A stretch of 64,000 bases of DNA from Irpex lacteus. Lineage: Eukaryota > Basidiomycota > Agaricomycetes > Polyporales > Irpicaceae. Positions 36,575 to 47,285 of the stretch are shown here, one piece after another. A program made the position numbers and the translations under genes. Where the stretch lies: the NCBI GenBank assembly GCA_001986395.2, contig MQVO02000009.1, forward strand, positions 124,001 through 188,000. The letters are read 5' to 3'. The notes beneath the pieces were generated by a model that saw only the letters and a program-made list of their open reading frames with translations, searched no databases and was not told where the DNA came from. Numbering within the stretch: the stretch's first letter is position 1; every line of letters begins with the position of its first letter.

Positions 36575-36764
36575 TTAGGAATCCCAGCAGATCATCATTT
36601 AAACAACTTCCAAGGAAAACCCCAGACTACATACACACAGCAACTTCAGAATACAACCAATTCAGATACAAGTATCCGGAAGACTCACAATCCATTCACT
36701 TGATGTGTACCGCAACTCAAATGAGCCGGGAACAAGCATGCAAATGAAAAGAAAGGAGTGGTCC

Positions 36765-36952
36765 CCCGACGACACAAGCCGGTACTGCAGTGGCAAGGTC
36801 ATCGCGCCCTCGAGTTGCAAGCAGAGCTCGAAGGACAAGGGCGGCAAAAATTAGATAACCAATAATGAGGGCGGTGCCCTCATAATAGTGGTTAAACTAT
36901 TAAGAACAGATACTACACTTGATCTAAGCCAAAAGGCCAGAGTGGTAAGGAT
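36765..36952 (-). ncRNA. U2: U2 spliceosomal snRNA
   Basis: The minus strand carries the hallmark 5' part GGCCTTTTGGCTTAGATCAA followed by GTGTAGTATCTGTTCTTA, which includes GUAGUA, the branch-site pairing sequence. Further along are hairpins expected for U2: AATAGT/ACTATT (stem IIa), ATGAGGGC/GCCCTCAT (IIb), an Sm-like site ATTTTTG, a CGCCCT/AGGGCG stem (III), and a final GATGAC/GTCGTC stem (IV) with the conserved loop CTGCAGTACC. Total length is about 188 nt, as in other eukaryotes. U2 pairs with the intron branch site and with U6 in the spliceosome. Exact 5' and 3' ends are estimated. A 61-codon ORF over the same bases is spurious. Confidence 0.95.
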
Positions 36953-37516
36953 TCCAGATGGGCGAGGCGTCGCTTATATATGTTTCGGGCTCTGCGCACG
37001 GACCATCTGATTGATGGCGGCGAGGTATGTCAAGCGCCGTCGCTCATCTCGTCCAGAGTTTGAGTCTACCACGAATCCTTACTCTATAACTAATTCACCA
37101 GTCTTTTGAGCAACTATACAATGTTTGACTGTGGCCAACGTTCAGTGAAAACTACAATGTTCGATATGAACACACCGATCATTTACACCCGCTGTGGTCA
37201 TCGTAAACCAAGAGCGCCCATGAACTCTAATACATTGCTGGTTCGAACTTCGCTGTGGGTACCTGAAAATCGCTCTTCGGTTAAGTACCGTTTGCATACA
37301 TGCTTTCCAGGATACAGGATTATGGAGTTATTATATGTAACTAACAGATCATTATACCACTACTTGCGAGTACTGTGTCCTACGCACGGGAGAGCGTCCG
37401 CTGCTTATTATGAGCTTCCTAATATCAAGGTTCGTAATGTCGTGTATAGTAGTAGGCGTAACGATTTCGTATGTCGCCCTTCAGGTCTTGCGGATATAAT
37501 AGTATAGAATATGTCG
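36953..37516. other. U2 upstream region and 3' flank of transporter copy 2
   Basis: Probable U2 snRNA promoter immediately right of 36952. An open frame at 37106-37507 begins with a non-ATG codon, is AT-biased and has no domain. No other gene seen. Confidence 0.45.
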
Positions 37517-38976
37517 TTAAGAGATGGGGGTGATACTTCTGCTTCTTCCTGCGAGCTTGTCATTCTTCTCCTTTAGCGCACGTTTCCGGGATGATCTGGG
37601 CGGGGGAGGAACAAACATCGAGCCTTCAATAAAAGCAGGAATGCTCCGAACCATAGTAGTCGACCACATCACGAATACGATTATGCACCAAGCCGCTCCG
37701 AAGCCATGGTAAAACCGACTTTGTAGGACGTTACCCAGCTGAACGCTAAGCAACGCGAAAGTCCCATTAGGGAAGACAAGGCACCAATGGCTGACCCAGA
37801 ATCGCGGTATCCGACGCAACCGCCGTACGATAGACATGGTTGAGATGATGATCCATACGAGGCCCATGCACCACATGATATAGGCCGAGCCGAAGCATAA
37901 GGCGTACAACAGCTGTCCGGAAATGGGACTCTGCGGGAAAGTGTCACCAGTGTGGTTGGGCATCAGTTTTGCTAGGTTGGCACCGTTCACGAGGAGGGAG
38001 AATCCGCCTTGGCCGAGGGGTGTCAAAGTGTTGAAGGTGCCAAGGACGATCATACCATCCGGGGCGCCATGGAGGAAGAGCCGAAGGAGGAACCCAAACG
38101 TGATCATCGTGCTAATGGACAACGCAATAAGCCCCATTGTGAGTGTATACCCCGTCGTGATGAGTGCGAGGTTGGGGAAGTGAGGTGCGAGGAGATTGGC
38201 GAGGATGCCGCCGCATGTCGAGGTGGCGATCATGGCGAGACACGGGACGACCCAGATGGCCATGATTTTCTCTAGGTTTTTGGACTTTTGGCCGAGGATG
38301 GTGTAGATGACGGCGAAGGTGATGAAGTATGCGAGGATGGAGTTCGCCCACCAGAGGCCGTAGAGAAACCAGAGGTATCCGTTGGATCCCATGTGCCAGT
38401 CTGCACTTATGTTCTATAGACGAGGTCAATATTTTTCGGCCTTAGTATAGTTGCAACTCACTGCAGCAGCGTCAAGAAGACTTGCGTTCCCAACGGCCCA
38501 GAACCCACTGAATGCGTTCTTGCTCGGGTCGGTCAGGTGTTGCCACGCATCCTATAACATAACACATCAGCCTCTCTCTTTCGCCATCCTTTGAAGTTAG
38601 CAGCGCACCTTGGGATACATGACCACCTTGGCAACTTTACATACAGTGTTGAAAACAAACATGACAAGTCCTATTAGAAACACGACGGTCGCCACTATTT
38701 TCAGTGCCTGAGAGTCGTTGTGGTAGGGGAAGATGTGGAGGCAGGTCGATGTGACGGCTGTCCCGCTGACGAGTGCCTCCCACTGCCATGAAAAGTGTCT
38801 ATGATATAAGAAATTAGTGAACGATCTATATGCATGTAAGAGCCGTAAGTATTGAAGACCCACTTGATGCGCTCTCGCCACGGAACATGACCTGCCCCCT
38901 TTGCATGCTCGAACAAGCCCTTCGACGAAAGCGGAGGCTCAACTTCATCATTTATCTGCGCTTCGAGGTCGGCCAT
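37517..38976 (-). CDS. TDT/SLAC1-family anion transporter, copy 2
   Basis: Read leftward from MADLEAQINDEVEPPLSSKG (ATG at 38976). Exons continue HFSWQWEALVSGTAVTSTCL, ALKIVATVVFLIGLVMFVF, DPSKNAFSGFWAVGNASLLD, LWFLYGLWWANSILAYFITF and VVPCLAMIATSTCGGILANL, then LFLHGAPDGMIVLGTFNTL, QGGFSLLVNGANLAKLMPN and a C-terminus rich in Lys/Arg/Ser ending at 37517. The order of helices and the signature TLTPLGQGGFS match copy 1 (TLTPLAQGGFS), so the two are paralogues, on the same strand and about 3.1 kb apart. Substrate (dicarboxylate, sulfite or other anion) cannot be told from sequence. About 420 residues; four short introns. Confidence 0.87.
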
Positions 38977-39829
38977 GTAGGCTGTTAGTGGGATAGCAGC
39001 AGAAAGTCCGAGTCGGATAACTTGAAAGGTTTAAGGAGAGGAACATGCTGCTCAACCGCGACCTAAAACGGCTTAATATATTCCCCACAAATCGAAGGAC
39101 AAGTAGCAGCACAATGTGCTTTCTAAGCCTGTTGTCATCTCCCCGAGGTATTTTGTGTAACCTTCGCGGAACGTTTCGCAGTTCACTCCAGCTGACTCGG
39201 TGAGTGTAGAATCATCACGGATTCACGGAAAACTTGATCAGGCGCCGGGACTCTGGACATGGACGGATCATCGAATAGCTTGACCAATCGGAGCGCGCGA
39301 TTGGTCCTAGGATCCTCGGGACTTATAATTAGTTCGTGAATTGTCGGTGCGATTCACAAGTTCGTTATGCAGGGCTATTATTGCGTTGGAAGCACACGAC
39401 TTTGTCCGGACGATCGTCGACCATTGTTCAGGATGTCATATACACCCTGCGGTACTCAGTACTGTAATGAAAATCACCGGTGGCACGTACTTTCAAGTTG
39501 AGAGAGGGCTAAGAATAGATTGACCAGCTCTTCCCTAGAGAACAGAGATGGCCCTAAAGGACAGAGATGGGATCATCTATGTCTGCAGGTAGGCTCGAAG
39601 AACAGCTATCATATGCATTGCAAAACGTACGGGCCATACAAATGATTGGGCAGAACGACCTTACCAAAACCCACAATCCAAACTTGAACTTGCGGCGTCG
39701 AGGTAAGTATGCTCAAAGAATGGCTATCATTGCGAAGCGTACGGTCATACTGACAACTCGGCTCGAGTAACCTACCAAAATCCACAGTCGAACAGTGCAA
39801 TGATTTAGGATGATTTACATGACATGCCA
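38977..39829. other. Intergenic region with degenerate repeat
   Basis: No gene recognised. The only structure is the diverged 118-bp duplication listed separately; AGAGATGG also recurs near 39545-39570. Confidence 0.45.
39589..39800 (+). repeat. Degenerate tandem duplication, period about 118 bp
   Basis: GCTCGAAGAACAGCTATCAT at 39593 recurs in altered form as GCTCAAAGAATGGCTATCAT at 39711; the following AAACGTACGG.CATAC and CTTACCAAAACCCACA parts recur as AAGCGTACGGTCATAC and CCTACCAAAATCCACA. The copies have diverged and carry no clear gene. Confidence 0.6.
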
Positions 39830-41825
39830 TCACCCGCCAAACCTCGCCAACCGCCGCCTCCTCATCTCCTCCACCGACACCAGCTCACGCTCACGCTCTC
39901 CCTCCCCAACAGTCGTATCAGCCTCACTCTCCGTCTCCAGGTCGTCTTCCACATCCTGGCTCGGCGGCGGCAAGCTCGCTCTCGTTCTTTCGTCTGGCCC
40001 GCCTACTGAAGTTGCAGGAACAGGAACAGAAGTCGCCGGAGGAGGAAGAGAAGCAGGAAGAGAAACAGGCGGGGCGGCACGAGGAGGGGTATCAGGCACT
40101 TCAAACCCAGGCGGGATGTCCGCCAACGAAGCCCTCAACGCAGCCTGCAGCTCCGCGTCTTCGTCGTCGTACACTCTATCACCTCCCGGAAACGCCTCCC
40201 TCCTCGCACCACCACCACTAGATCCAAGATACTCAACCTCCTCGTCCTCCTCTTCATCCACCGCAATCGGCTCGCTCTGACTCCCACTCCCCTCTCCCGG
40301 ATGTGCAGCAAGACTAGCCTCAATCGCCCGCCTCAACTCCTCCTCCTCCTGTTCATCCCGTCGATCCCGCCTTCTAGTAGTGCGGTACCCAGCCTCGACA
40401 GCCGCAGCCTCCGCGGCCCTGCTCTCCCTCAACGCGGCTTCCTGCTCGCGCATGACTTGCTGCATGTACGCCTGGCTGCGCGCACGGCTTGCCTCTAGGG
40501 GGTCCAATCCCTCTAGATTGGGATCGGGGCGTGGAGGGATGACAGGGGGATACTCGCTCGAATCGTCGTCGTCGTCTTCGGATGAGATCATTTCGAAGTC
40601 GCGGATGGTAGGACGGCGGAGGGGTGGTAGGGCTGCTGCGGTGCGTGCTCCTTGTATTGGCGTCCGAGGGGTGCGTGGGGTGCGTGTGGGTCTCGTTGAT
40701 GAGGAGGAGGAGGCTGCGGGCGGAGGCCTAGGGAGGGGTTGTTGGAATAATGAATCTGGGTCGGGGTAGGCGTGCCCGGATATCGAGGCTTGTAGCGCGG
40801 CTTGCAGTTCTGCGTCTTCGTCATCGAAGGTTTCTAGATGTTGGGCTTTGGAGGTGGACGAGTTGGACTCTCCGGATCTGTAGGCTGCACTGGGGCGTGC
40901 GTCTTCGGTTAGGAAGGCTGCGAGGTGGTCTGCGTCGCTTCGGGGGAGAGCTAGAGGTTTTGTGGGGTCGTCTTGTACGACTGCAAATACGGAGTATCCT
41001 GTTCAAACAGTGGGAATCAACACTAATCCTTGTGTCTTAAATCGTGGTTTCTTACCGACTTCCTCAGCCTGCTGCAGAGTCATGTCAAGGTATGTCTTGC
41101 CGATCCATAGGGGGTGCTCGTTGAAGGAGTTGAGATTGAACCAGTGCCCTGCACCTGGGTCTTGTGTGAAGTCTGGTACAGCCTCCCCGAAACGGCGCAG
41201 GGTGTACCAGTGTTGTTGTGAGTTCAAGATGAAGGCGAGTTGGCAACTGTGATATGGGTTTAGTGTGTAATCTGAGGGTGAGAGCGACTGTACGTACTGT
41301 GGTTTGTCGTGATACGGTAGCATGACTTCACTACGCCACCGTCGAAGACTGTAGACATCAATGTCAGAACTCGGGAATCAGTACAGCTTCCAGAACGCGC
41401 ACCTCAGCGACCAAGGTTTCAATGCCTCCTCGATCACTTGAATCGAGAAGAATCCTGCGCGAAATATTAGGGATCGGCAGAGGGATATACGAAGAAAGAC
41501 GTACCCGTATCGTCCATATTTGTGCTCGTGTCCCCCAGGTTGGCATCATCATATCCCGACTCTAGCTCATCCAATCGCTTCGCGATGGCAGCCAGATCGG
41601 GAGCAGTGAACTACAAGCAAGAACACGTTCAGTACATGGTTCAGACACCGATAACATCGACACCAACATATTCGGCCTCTTCAAACTAAAAGTGAGCTAC
41701 GCCACCTCAAATACAGAGTATCACTTACGAAGTAGCGAGTTGAGCGCATGTTGCGCACAGAGCATAGATCCCTCTTGTTGTCTCTCGAAATAGATCTCCT
41801 TGATCAGCATATCCATCGTGGCCAT
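39830..41825 (-). CDS. Ataxin-3-type Josephin deubiquitinase with three UIMs
   Basis: Read leftward from MATMDMLIKEIYFERQQEG (ATG at 41825). The Josephin domain contains the catalytic Cys in GSMLCAQHALNSLL, NMDDTGFFSIQVIEEALKPW, the catalytic His in QQHWYTLRRFG and the Asn in GHWFNLNSFNEHPLW, so all three active-site residues of the cysteine protease are present. Three ubiquitin-interacting motifs follow: DDEDAELQAALQASIS, EEEELRRAIEASLAA and DDEDAELQAALRASLA, set in a long acidic, proline-rich region; stop at 39830. Ataxin-3 trims ubiquitin chains, often with Cdc48/p97. A charged segment RRRDRRDEQ lies between UIMs. About 570 residues, longer than human ataxin-3 because of the disordered linkers. 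Long plus-strand ORFs over 40000-41040 are antisense shadows. Confidence 0.9.
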
Positions 41826-42359
41826 GGCTGAACCCGTCGTCTCGTGGTAGTACAGAGATATGGGATGGTGGTGGTAGGTGGAAACGCAAGGCGGATAGCC
41901 AACGCGTCCTTATAAACTTTGAGAAACGCACGCACGCGCTGGGTGATAATTACATCTTGAGGTGACGCGTCGCGTCAAGCGGGTTCTCGGGGGTCGCACG
42001 TGGGATGTATCCGTTCCGGGGTCCTTCATATCGGACGGAGGGAAATGACAATTACTGACACAGATGTCGGAAAACATGTACTGTAGTATAACGTATGCTT
42101 TGTACTGCACTGTACGATAGGCTAACGAATTTACTTGTGTGGATTTACGACAAGTGGACATCTCGCAGGCGTGATGCAGTGTCACCCATATCCGTGACCA
42201 CCGCGGGATGTGACAACGCAGTAAGTGAGCACAGACCATCACCATCTCGCAGTCCACAGCACCCCTACCACCGCCTGCCAAACTCTTACTGCGCTGCTGT
42301 GCCACCCACCTACTTATTCACACCCCAATCTCTAGTCCACCAATTCCATCTTACTTACA
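41826..42359. other. Divergent promoter between ataxin-3 and atg27 genes
   Basis: 534 bp between two divergent starts, CA-rich just before the plus-strand ATG. No gene seen. Confidence 0.5.
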
Positions 42360-43589
42360 ATGATTCTGCGGCTCTCATTGTCTCTGCCTCGCTACCTCGC
42401 AGTATACGCCCTGCTCCTCCTAAGTGCCCGTCACGCCTCAGCACAAGAGCCCTTCGACTGCCAAATAACCATCGGAGACCTGAAATACGATTTGAAGTGG
42501 TTAGCGGGTGAACACACCGTCTCACGCGAGCGGGACACTCCTCCGACGAAGTTCAAGGATACCGTGACGTTCAACCTATGTGAGGACCTGAAGAAGGCGG
42601 AGGGGGTGTCGGACAAGGAGCAGGTGAGTTTCTTTTTTACTTGAGCGAAATTTCAGTACAGCTTGGAGAACGGAGGTTCATTAATTCGTTGTCCGTTGTT
42701 TGCTTTTGCGTCCCGTCCCATCTGCGTGATGTAGTGTCCGTCGGAGACAAGAGCGTGTCTGACGAAAACGAATCTGAAAGAGAACGAGCCGGATCGGGTG
42801 ACGGCTGTCATACAGCTCGCAAGGCCCTCCACCGAATACCTCACCTACAAAAGCCTATTCTGTACGTACCCTCCTCTCATCCCCCATCCATACCTCCTCT
42901 CACGTTCTTACACTAACACCATAATCATAAACTCACAGCACCACAGAAAGGCGTATCCCTAACCTTCCAAGGCCCCTCCTACCCCGACCCCATAACAGCA
43001 GTTCAAACACCACAATCATTCAACCTGAACGTCTACTGCGACACAGAGACCTCCCAGCCAACTTTCAAGTCGTATGACGGGAAGGACTTGTGGGTGGAGT
43101 GGAAGGCACCGGCTGGGTGTGCGTTGGGCGACGCTGCACCTGGGGAGTCGGACCCGCCGAGTAAGGACCCGGGAGAGGGCGGGGGTGGTGCACCACCGTC
43201 GAGCTCGATGGGCTCGGGGATTGGGTATTTCTTCCTTTTGTGAGTAGTCACGACGCCTGTTAGTCGTAGTTTCAGTTATTAACGTGTGTTGTTATGTTCT
43301 AAAGACTGGTCCTTGCGTTCGGTGCATACTTTGGTCTCGGAGCGTACTACAACTACTCGACGTATGGCGCTACAGGTTTAGATCTCATCCCGTACGTCCA
43401 TGTCTCTCCCGTCTACCTTACTCCTCTCTCTCACCCTACTCTCATTGCTCTTGTAATCTGACGCTTTATACTAGACATCGCGACTTCTGGAGAGAAGTGC
43501 CGTACATGCTGCGCGACGTCGTCTCGCACCTATGCTCCGCCGTCCGACCGAGACAAACGTCAAGTCGGGGCGGGTACATCGCTGTATGA
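42360..43589 (+). CDS. atg27: Autophagy-related protein Atg27
   Basis: The ATG at 42360 starts with an Arg/Leu-rich signal peptide (YLAVYALLLLSARHASAQ). The lumenal domain follows over several exons: FDCQITIGDLKYDLKWL, DTVTFNLCEDLKKAEGV, CPSETRACLTKTNLKENEPD, GVSLTFQGPSYPDPIT and SFNLNVYCDTETSQP, with the paired cysteines of a mannose-6-phosphate-receptor-homology fold. A Gly/Pro/Ser linker leads to a membrane helix (GIGYFFLL + LVLAFGAYFGLGAYYNY), then YGATGLDLIPHRDFWREVPY, the cytosolic tail typical of Atg27, ending at 43589. Atg27 is a type I protein that cycles among Golgi, endosome, vacuole and Atg9 vesicles and supports Atg9 supply. Family identity is strong from the membrane/tail signature and domain order. 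Confidence 0.9.
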
Positions 43590-44415
43590 CCTCTCGTCGT
43601 CTGTAGCGATGTACTACTGGCGCCTTTGGATTCGTTTTGGTATACCACTCATGCGATACGGTAGACGGGGTTTGGATTTTTCATGATCATGCTTTGGCTT
43701 TGCTCTGCTCTCTCATCTGCAATCACATTGCATCATACATTTATCCTCCTCAAGCCCTTGACCGTTGCCCGCCAATACAGTCACCCCATCTCTTCAGCCA
43801 TCCCGAATCTTCAATCGCCAAAATTTAATGCGGAGGGGTGCTTCTCCCCTTCTCCCAGCCGGTGTCTATTACTTGAGTAGGCGCCTCAGGAATCAGCGGG
43901 CAGGGAAGATTACACGGATGAAGGAATCTCTGTCCATATCGATGGACCGTCGAGCCCGGGAACACAGCTCATGAGACTCAAGCTTGGATTCGAATGTGAC
44001 AGCACCGGGGTTGATTAGCGTTTAGGCGTTGGGATGCTTGAGCCCGGGTTCGCGTTCATTTCACGGAGACGTCTAGGGGCAAACGTGAATTGTAAGGTTG
44101 TGAGTTCGTGAGTTCGTGGAGGTTTGCGCCTTTGAGCTTTATCGTAGCGTTGTCGGTGTGCACTCAGATAACCGAATAACGTCGTACACACATACGCTAT
44201 GCCGTATACAACTATCACATACCCAATCCCAACTACAATAACCAACTAGAACATGAAAGAATGAGCTCACATCATGATATCATTCCCACGCCCAACTCCG
44301 TCCAAACCGCGACCTCCCTCCCTCATATACCCACCCACCCTGTTCCCAGGGTCTCTCCCTCTCCTGTACTCTGCCTGTTTACTGACCCACCCCTGCAGCG
44401 CATTGTTGACACGCG
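43590..44415. other. Intergenic region
   Basis: No gene recognised on either strand. A short direct repeat of GTTCGTGAGTTCGTG is visible near 44103-44117. Right end contains the promoter of the next gene. Confidence 0.45.
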
Positions 44416-46803
44416 ATGCCAAGATACCCGTTCTATGTGGTGATCAAGGGGAAGGTCCCTGGTGTTTACCAGAATTGGTGAGAGTTAACGTTAATGTTAT
44501 GGTTCGAGTTTCGCCGTCATGCCATGGTAGCTTTATCCGGGATAGTGTTCGTTATTGAAGTTTACCTTCGCACGAGATTATACCGGGGTAGCCTTAACCC
44601 AATGCCTGTTATACTCTACCGACTTGCATGACGTTACTTCTGAGTTCTGAATGTTGAACAACCGTGGCTGATATGATACTTGCCTCCCCACAGGACCGAC
44701 GTCGCCGTCAACATCGAACCACGCGACACCTCCATCTGGCAAGGCTGCGCCAGCCTCGACGAAGCCCGCGCCATATTCAAAAGACACCAAGACAACGGCA
44801 CGGTCACCGCGACCACGCAAAGTCGCGTCAAACTCGACGTCCCCTTGTTCTTGTCCGCTCCTCCTCTACCCATCAGTGGTGCCACTAGAAGTTTGGGTTC
44901 GTCTAGCACTTCGAGTGGGAGGACGGATAGGAGTCGGAGAAGGGTGACGGTTGAGAGTGAGAGCGAAAGTGATAATGAGAGTGAGGATGAAGAGCGTGAA
45001 GAGGTAGAGGCAATGCACAGCGGCCCTCATACGCCCGCGCGCGGTGGGTCTCGTCAAGGCACACCCGCTCGTGGACGTACAAGGGCCGCCTCTCCTACGC
45101 CCGCTGCACCCACCACTCCTACCACGCGTACCAACGCCGAAGAAGAACGACGAACGAATCATCGTGCTCGTCGTACTGCTAGAAACACGGAACAGGAAAG
45201 GGAGGGAAACGCCAGGCCTAGGCCTGAACGTAACCGTGACCAGGCTCCCCCGGGTCCGAGTGCTGCAGCGAGAGAGCGGAGGAACATACTCATCAAGAAT
45301 GTGTTCATGGCCGACACTGTGAATGTTTCTACCTCCCGCTTCTGCTCTTCACGCTCACACGCTGCCCAGGGCGCATCACCATCACAGTCCAACGCTCGTT
45401 CTCCACCTGCTACCACAACCAATATGGACGTACACGAGTCTTCCAGTAGCGAAGACGAGGACGAAGACGAACGGTTCGTCTCGCCGTTCGCACAAGGTCG
45501 CGGCTCTGGATCTTCGCCCGACACGGAAATCGACGTTGAGCTGGGGCTTGACGACGATATGGACTCTGGGCCGGAGGCTGTCTCTGAGATTTCCTTCATG
45601 CCTAGCCCGCGTCGGCCCAGGAATCCCAACTTACAGCGTGAGACGTCTTTACCCGCGAGTCGGTATGGAACGCCTCTCTCGAGGCAGGGAAGTGGGTCTG
45701 TCACGGCTGTCGGTACTGCCAAGTCGCGTGTGCACGAGTCCACCATTCGAACCAAGACACACTCGAACTCGAAGAGCTCTTCTTCGCGGACGGAAACTCA
45801 GACTCAGACTCAGCGACGTGCCCCGTCTAACGTTAAAGCGGAAGGCCCGGGGTTGGTCATCGATACGGGTATGAAACGCCTGAGCTTGAGCAGCTCGCCG
45901 CCTACGGGGGAGACTCAGCGTGAGGACGGGCAGTTGCCGTGGACTTGGCAGCGGCCTCTTGACGTTCATGTGCCGGATACGGACTTTAGCATCAGCGCTG
46001 CGTTGCGCTCTAACAAGTCTCATTCGCGCTCGCTTGTGGGAGACGTGGAATACGACATCGTGCCCACGCGTCCTAACACTCCTCCCCCGCCCCCTCCAGT
46101 CGCACCTGCTGCTGCAAGCAGGAGTTCGAGCTCGTCTCAACGAAGCCAGCGTCCCGCGCCAGTGGTAGCTGTCGCATCTATCAAACTGTGCGACGGATGT
46201 TCCCAGCCTCTTCCCAGCCCTCCGCTTCCACCACCCAGGTCGATGTCGAAGAGCTCGTCGTCATCTTCTCATGCGAGCACCTCTATGAGGCCGTGCAGGA
46301 GCTGTTACCAGCCGCTTCCTTCTGTTACTGTCACGCCTATCTCAGGTCGTGGATCTGGATCCAGGTCTGGGTCTAGCAAGATGCCTTCTCATTCAAACAC
46401 CGAGTCTCCCGCTATTCGTACTTCTAGGTCCGACTCCAGTGCTAAGCCACGAAGCAACGCTAGCGTACACTCTCACTCTCGCAGCGGCTCAACAAGCATG
46501 CAAGCCCCTCCGAGTCCCAATCGTCACAGGAACGCCCTCGGTTTAGCCGGGACTGGCATGTCGAGTCCCAGCAGCCTGCGGTACTCGGGAGCGGGGAGCG
46601 ACCCGAGGAGTCCGTTGGGCAGGAGCGATACGTTGTCGGAGATGTAAGTCTCATGTTCGTTTGTACGTGCTTTGTGTTTTATCTGTTTCCTGCGTGAGGC
46701 GAAGATTGATATTGCAGGGATTGGTGCTGATTGTGATTTTTTTTGCAGTGGAAGTCCGAGGGCGCAGATGATGTCTTTTCAGAGTTTGTCGGTGCTTTCG
46801 TAA
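44416..46803 (+). CDS. Disordered protein with N-terminal RNase H1-type (viroplasmin-like) domain
   Basis: The ATG at 44416 gives MPRYPFYVVIKGKVPGVYQN, the start of the small RNase H1 N-terminal hybrid-binding fold (compare YAVxxGxxPGIYxxW); a GTGAGA donor near 44479 and CAG acceptor near 44693 complete the Trp codon and join to WTDVAVNIEP, ending this domain with GCASLDEARAIFKRHQ. The rest, about 600 residues, is Ser/Arg/Pro-rich and probably disordered, with two similar CxxC-type patches (KLCDGCSQPLPSPPLPPPR and RPCRSCYQPLPSVTVTP). A last small exon ends SFQSLSVLS at 46803. No catalytic RNase H domain follows. Role unknown; nucleic-acid binding is an inference from the first domain. Overlapping long minus ORFs are shadows. 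Confidence 0.78.
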
Positions 46804-47285
46804 ACGTGTAACCAGAGTACAAAGCAACGCTCAAGCGGAAAGCGGTCAGCATTGCCCAGGTCGTCTGCCAACGTTTGCTGTTTCTGAACTTGGTGTGTAA
46901 TAAAAGTGTGCGTTCCTGTCTTTGTTTTATCTGTTGTGAATCTCTATTGGGCGTCTCTCTGTGTATTTGCTTGGCTCTGATTACCCTATGCTTGCTTGTT
47001 TCTTGTTGTCTTTCTTGTCCTGCTGTATATTACGAAGAGGGAGATAGATTCTTCTGATATACAATATTGATGCTAATTCTTGGTACTACCTACTTACAAA
47101 TCACTGTTTTGCGTATTAGACGAGACTAATGAATGTTTGGGATCCCGGATATACGTGTGAAAGCGTCCTGCGCGATGAACGATAGTACGATGAGGTTGCG
47201 ACGATTGTGTGTGTGGATGTGCAACAGGTACAGTAGAGAGCACCGATGTGGATTGTGCATAACTCAATAACTCCGTAGTCGGCCT
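46804..47285. other. Convergent 3' region
   Basis: T-rich sequence (46880-47045), consistent with 3' UTR; no gene seen. Confidence 0.45.

Noticed and set aside
36662..36847. Minus-strand 61-codon ORF
   Set aside because: It lies largely within the U2 snRNA gene and begins with TTG, not ATG.
37170..37255. B-box-like GGTTCGAAC
   Set aside because: No A box or cloverleaf around it; not a tRNA.
37106..37507. 133-codon plus-strand ORF
   Set aside because: Non-ATG start, no domain, composition unlike neighbouring coding exons.
39837..41040. Several long plus-strand ORFs
   Set aside because: Antisense shadows of the acidic, Ser/Pro-rich coding part of the ataxin-3 gene.
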